The position numbers were made by a program, and so were the translations under genes. From Verrucomicrobiales bacterium (GTDB taxonomy: Bacteria > Verrucomicrobiota > Verrucomicrobiia > Methylacidiphilales > JAAUTS01): 64,000 nt of DNA. The stretch spans positions 1 through 64,000 of the forward strand of contig JAIRPN010000015.1 of NCBI GenBank assembly GCA_031256975.1, given 5' to 3'. The notes below the pieces were generated by a model. That model was not told the DNA's origin. It searched no databases and saw only the letters and a program-made list of their open reading frames with translations. Below are positions 60,457 to 64,000 of this stretch, piece by piece. Position 1 is the stretch's first letter. Each line of letters starts with the position of its first letter.

Positions 60457-61248
60457 GTGAGCAACGATTCGAAACCCTTTCTCGAACATCTGGAGGACTT
60501 GCGCAAAATGCTGTTCAAGTCGATCCTCGCGCTGATCCTGTCGATGGGTCTGTGCCTGGTGTTCGTGAAGCAGATTTTGACGCTGCTGGAACATCCGCTG
60601 GCCAGGGCCGCCGATTTGAAAGGCATCAAGTTCAACGAAATGCTGATCGCCTACACGCCGATGTCCTCGCTCAACACACTGATGCAAACCGCATTGATGG
60701 GCGGTGTGATCGTAGCCCTGCCTTTCGTTTTATTTTTCATCGGCCAATTTATTCTCCCGGCGCTCACCGCACGTGAAAAACGTTTGTTGCTGCCGACTTT
60801 CGGCATCGGTGCGCTGTTGTTTCTCGGCGGCGTGGTGTTTTGCTATTTCCTGGTGTTGCCACAGACCCTGATTTACCTGATCGAACTGGGCGACTGGATC
60901 AATCTGCGTTTCAGTTGGGCCTTGGATGAATATCTGAGCTTCGTGGTGCAATTCCTGATCGCCTTTGGTTTGTCGTTCGAGTTGCCGCTGGTGATCGTGA
61001 TCCTTGCCAAGCTTGGTATTGTTTCCAAGGCCTTCCTCACCCGCTATCGCCGCCATTCGTTCCTGATCATCTTCGTGTTCGCCACCTGCATGATGCCGAC
61101 CACCGACTTGTTCTCGCTGATGGCCATGGCCGGGCCGATGTATCTGCTGTATGAAATCAGCATTTACTGCGTCGGCTGGATCGAAAAGGATCGCGCGCGC
61201 CGCGAGTCGCTGGATAATTGGGAAGACGATTATCCTGATAACTCCTGA
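60457..61248 (+). CDS. tatC: Sec-independent protein translocase TatC
   Basis: The 263-residue protein from GTG 60457 is TatC: FLEHLEDLRKMLFKSILAL at the N-terminus (the twin-arginine receptor face), six helices, and FGLSFELPLVIVILAKLGIV with the conserved F-x-x-E-x-P. It recognises twin-arginine signal peptides and, with TatA, moves folded proteins across the inner membrane. tatA/tatB are not in the window. The gene carries no motif copy; one follows its stop at 61249. Confidence 0.94.
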   Translation: MSNDSKPFLEHLEDLRKMLFKSILALILSMGLCLVFVKQILTLLEHPLARAADLKGIKFNEMLIAYTPMSSLNTLMQTALMGGVIVALPFVLFFIGQFILPALTAREKRLLLPTFGIGALLFLGGVVFCYFLVLPQTLIYLIELGDWINLRFSWALDEYLSFVVQFLIAFGLSFELPLVIVILAKLGIVSKAFLTRYRRHSFLIIFVFATCMMPTTDLFSLMAMAGPMYLLYEISIYCVGWIEKDRARRESLDNWEDDYPDNS

Positions 61249-61353
61249 CGCTAACGGCCAACTTTCAAACCGGCTGAACAGTCAAATCCGCTGAAATTTT
61301 CCGTCAATGGCGAAGATTGAACAATTCCGCTAACCACGCTATTATTTCCCCTC

Positions 61354-62712
61354 ATGCCTGCCTTTTTTATCAAGACCTACGGCTGCCAGATGAACGAGCG
61401 CGACTCCGAACAAGTCGCCACTCAGCTGCGCCAGCGCGGTTACACGGCCGCTAACAGCGAAGCCGAGGCCGATGTCGTGCTCTTGAATACCTGCTCGGTG
61501 CGCGACATGGCGGAGCAAAAGGCCATTGCCAAGATGCAAAACTTGCAAGGCCGCAAACGCAAGAATCCGGGCTTGGTCATCGGCTTCATGGGCTGCATGG
61601 CACAGAGCCGCGGCGGTGAATTGGCGACGCTAATACCGAAGGTCGACATGGTGGTCGGCACGCAGAAATACCACAAGGTGGCCGATTATATCGACCAATT
61701 GTTCGCCCGGCAGAACCCCGACATGGACAGCCTGCGCCAGCCGATTGTCGATACTGCGGAGGAAGCCGGTTCGCAAAACACGATCAAAGACCATGCGCTA
61801 ACGACAAGCCAAGTCACTGCCTTCGTCTCGATCATGCAGGGTTGCAACATGCACTGCACCTTCTGCATCGTCCCTTCCACCCGTGGCGCCGAACGCAGCC
61901 GGCCTATCAATGAAATCGTTGCCGAAGTTCGCAGCCTGGTCACCAAAGGCGTTAAGGAAGTCACCCTGCTCGGCCAAATCGTCAACCAATACGGCCGCCA
62001 CGAATTTCCCGCCGTTGACGGCAAAACACCGTTTACTCAACTGCTCTACGCGCTGGAAGAAATCGATGGCCTCGAACGCATCCGTTTCACTTCGCCTCAT
62101 CCGATCGGTTATAAAAAGGATTTGATCCAGGCTTTCCGCGAGTTGAAAAAACTCTGCGAACACATCCACCTGCCCTTGCAGTCCGGCAGCGACCGCATCC
62201 TCAAGGCCATGCACCGCACCTACACCGCGGACAAATACCGTCGCTTGGTCGATGAAATCCGCGCCGCCAGTCCCGGTATCGCCATCACCACCGACATCAT
62301 CGTCGGCTTTCCCGGCGAGACCGAGGAGGATTACCAGGCGACCCGCAAATTGGTCGAGGACGTGCGCTTCGACAATGCCTTCATCTTCCGCTACTCCGAG
62401 CGCCGCAATACTCCGGCCGCCGATTATCCGGACAAGGTTGCCGAGGAAATCAAGGACGCGCGCAACAAGGACTTGCTAGGAGTAATCGACGTCATCGCCG
62501 AGCAAAACGCCACGGACCTGATGGGCAAGACCGTCGAGATCCTGGTCGAAGGTCCCAGCAAGACCAAAGCCTCCCGCCTGATGGGCCGCACCCGCACCAA
62601 CAAATTGGTGATCTTCGAGGGCGACAACCGCCATCGAGGCCAGATCCTGCCGGTCAAAATCATCGACAACACCGCCTTCACCTTCTACGGCGACCCGGTC
62701 ATTCATTTATAA
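61354..62712 (+). CDS. miaB: tRNA-2-methylthio-N6-dimethylallyladenosine synthase MiaB
   Basis: The 452-residue protein has all three MiaB parts. The N-terminal UPF0004 domain has cysteines in KTYGCQMNE, NTCSVRDMAEQK and GFMGCMAQ. The radical-SAM core has CNMHCTFCIVPSTRG at about residue 164. The C-terminal TRAM domain is LVEGPSKTKASRLMGRT. It adds the 2-methylthio group to i6A37 of tRNAs reading U-starting codons. Length is normal. Motif copies occur at 61449, 61627 and 61796 in variable places. Confidence 0.95.
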   Translation: MPAFFIKTYGCQMNERDSEQVATQLRQRGYTAANSEAEADVVLLNTCSVRDMAEQKAIAKMQNLQGRKRKNPGLVIGFMGCMAQSRGGELATLIPKVDMVVGTQKYHKVADYIDQLFARQNPDMDSLRQPIVDTAEEAGSQNTIKDHALTTSQVTAFVSIMQGCNMHCTFCIVPSTRGAERSRPINEIVAEVRSLVTKGVKEVTLLGQIVNQYGRHEFPAVDGKTPFTQLLYALEEIDGLERIRFTSPHPIGYKKDLIQAFRELKKLCEHIHLPLQSGSDRILKAMHRTYTADKYRRLVDEIRAASPGIAITTDIIVGFPGETEEDYQATRKLVEDVRFDNAFIFRYSERRNTPAADYPDKVAEEIKDARNKDLLGVIDVIAEQNATDLMGKTVEILVEGPSKTKASRLMGRTRTNKLVIFEGDNRHRGQILPVKIIDNTAFTFYGDPVIHL

Positions 62713-62768
62713 AACCCGCTTGCCAGAATCCTGCGGTCAAGCCTATGCTTCCTCCATAAGCGGATATT

Positions 62769-64000
62769 ATGAGCCTCCGTATTTTTTTACCCCTATTCTT
62801 AATCGTTTTCTCCATCCCTTCCTCTTGGGCGCAGAGGTCATTTAATTATATCAAGCCTCTCGAGACTGCCCATTTAGTTGAGAGCAGCAAGCTATCCCTG
62901 TCAGACGAGGAAAAGGAAAAATTAGCCGTATTGCTGTGTACCGCAGCCAAGATTAGCGCAACCAATCTGAAATTTAATAAAAAAACCGACCCATTGCTAC
63001 CCAGCAAATGTGTCGCGCTGGCCCAGGATCTGGCATCGGATGCAAAATCCGTTATGGTCACCAATTATCAGCTTGGCCAGGGAGTTGTTCCCAATGTACC
63101 AGCTGATGCCTCTGCTGTGGAAAAAATCTCCAATAATCTCTACCAACAAGCCATCTCTCTTGTAACTAATGGCAATGCGGAAAATAAGACTTTGGCTTGC
63201 TATATATTCGAACTAGCGGCAGTGCTTAATCCGTTGAATGATGATGCCGTATATCAAATGACCAGTTCTGCACAAAATGGTTTTCATTCTGCGTGGCAAA
63301 TCAAGTTGGTGGATAATAATCCTAATTCCAAACCCGCTATTCCCGACAATCCCACAACAACGACAACTGACCCCTCGAAGGAGCGCAGTTCGATCAAAAT
63401 CCTGCTGGTAAACAGTCTGAATACCGGGCAGGAAATAGGCGCCACAAACAACTTGATCGGCGTACAGCAAAAAGCAGCCGCAACGAACATCAGCACCTCC
63501 TTTTCCGGAAGTGTTGGCACACAAATGAATATTGCAACTGAGGAAGCCACCCGACTCGCAAATGTCAAGCATCCCAATCTTTCGTCCGGTTGCTCCATAA
63601 AACTTAGTTTCGAGGATAAATACACCCCAAAAGACGGCGGTTCCTGCGGAACAGCAGTTGCCGTATTATTGTTATCTTTGGTGGACAATTTCGATATCGA
63701 CCAGACTGGAGTTATCACCGGCGACATTACCGTCGACGGATTGGTACAAAAAATCGGCGGGGTATTTGCCAAGACCGAAGGGGCCATTTCTTCCGGCGCA
63801 AAATTCATGGTGCTTCCTTCCCAAAACACAACGGATATCGATGACTATTTTGTCATGCATCCCGTCGGGGACGCATTAAAAATCCAGATTTTTTCCGCTG
63901 ATAACATCGACGATGCAACCGCGTTGATGAAAATACAAAAGAGCGACAATCTCGCCAAGGCGATGGAATTGTATTCAGCCCTTGTTTCTTCCCCGCAGGC
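62769..64000 (+). CDS. Secreted protein with Lon-type proteolytic domain, 3' end beyond window
   Basis: The frame opens at ATG 62769 and runs to the window edge (about 410 codons). It has a signal peptide (PLFLIVFSIPSSWAQ), a helical N-part, and a Lon-protease-like domain at about residues 265-385: TPKDGGSCGTAVAVLLL with the nucleophile Ser, TGDITVDGLVQKIGG and the Lys in VFAKTEGAISSG exactly 43 residues later, as in Lon (S679/K722 of E. coli). No AAA+ part precedes it. It may be an ATP-independent periplasmic Ser-Lys protease. Composition is more AT-rich than its neighbours. Confidence 0.78.
   Translation, partial: MSLRIFLPLFLIVFSIPSSWAQRSFNYIKPLETAHLVESSKLSLSDEEKEKLAVLLCTAAKISATNLKFNKKTDPLLPSKCVALAQDLASDAKSVMVTNYQLGQGVVPNVPADASAVEKISNNLYQQAISLVTNGNAENKTLACYIFELAAVLNPLNDDAVYQMTSSAQNGFHSAWQIKLVDNNPNSKPAIPDNPTTTTTDPSKERSSIKILLVNSLNTGQEIGATNNLIGVQQKAAATNISTSFSGSVGTQMNIATEEATRLANVKHPNLSSGCSIKLSFEDKYTPKDGGSCGTAVAVLLLSLVDNFDIDQTGVITGDITVDGLVQKIGGVFAKTEGAISSGAKFMVLPSQNTTDIDDYFVMHPVGDALKIQIFSADNIDDATALMKIQKSDNLAKAMELYSALVSSPQ

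Overview
The window looks like a chromosomal segment of a Verrucomicrobiota bacterium. The grounds are a PEP-CTERM protein, a TIGR04073-type exosortase-associated protein, a pseudopilin-like cassette resembling the Verru_Chthon A/B/C families, a futalosine-pathway menaquinone gene and many small lipoproteins. No rRNA gene is present, so genus cannot be read from the window.

Layout. 1-4388 is a lower-GC island edge: a partial porin, a small membrane protein, a formate/nitrite-type channel, degenerate tRNA-like pieces and a tyrosine recombinase, ending at the 3' end of tRNA-Asn(GTT). 4.5-12.4 kb is housekeeping: a HAD hydrolase, a META lipoprotein, mqnD, and the rpmH-rnpA-yidD-yidC-khpB cluster followed by ndk. 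12.4-15.7 kb holds a Kef-type antiporter and a CDF exporter. 15.9-19.4 kb is a nitrogen block (amt, glnB, glnA) behind a sigma-54-like promoter. 19.7-27.8 kb carries a sensor-like membrane protein, polX, two PilT-type ATPases, an alkyltransferase, small envelope proteins, a NYN nuclease and a phosphodiesterase. 27.9-40.5 kb has an ECF sigma factor with a VWA partner, an SMP-30-like protein, a MurU/AmgK-like cell-wall recycling pair, a ROK kinase, a C39-like protein with CreD, and a DUF2959-like protein. 40.5-52.9 kb has a 1152-residue GH94-like protein, the PEP-CTERM protein, an RNA methyltransferase, two small regulators and an amidase. 52.9-64 kb has an AI-2E family protein, an OmpA/MotB protein, an EEP hydrolase, the pseudopilin cassette, tatC, miaB and a partial secreted Lon-like protease.

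The most unusual signal is a short motif, RTTAGCG (reverse CGCTAAY), scattered through the chromosome. I counted by eye about 120 copies of the TTAGCG core, split about equally between the two orientations. It occurs in all reading frames that do not create a stop, it forms the arms of several hairpin terminators, and it supplies the stop codon of three genes. Copies are few in the island and in strongly conserved genes such as glnA, mqnD and ndk. This is how DNA uptake sequences of naturally transformable bacteria behave. I know of no such motif described for this phylum. The link to uptake is inference.

A second layer is made of long extragenic palindromes: three related copies with CACCGCAGAGGCGC-like arms, one of which forms the end of the sigma-factor gene, and two unrelated ones.
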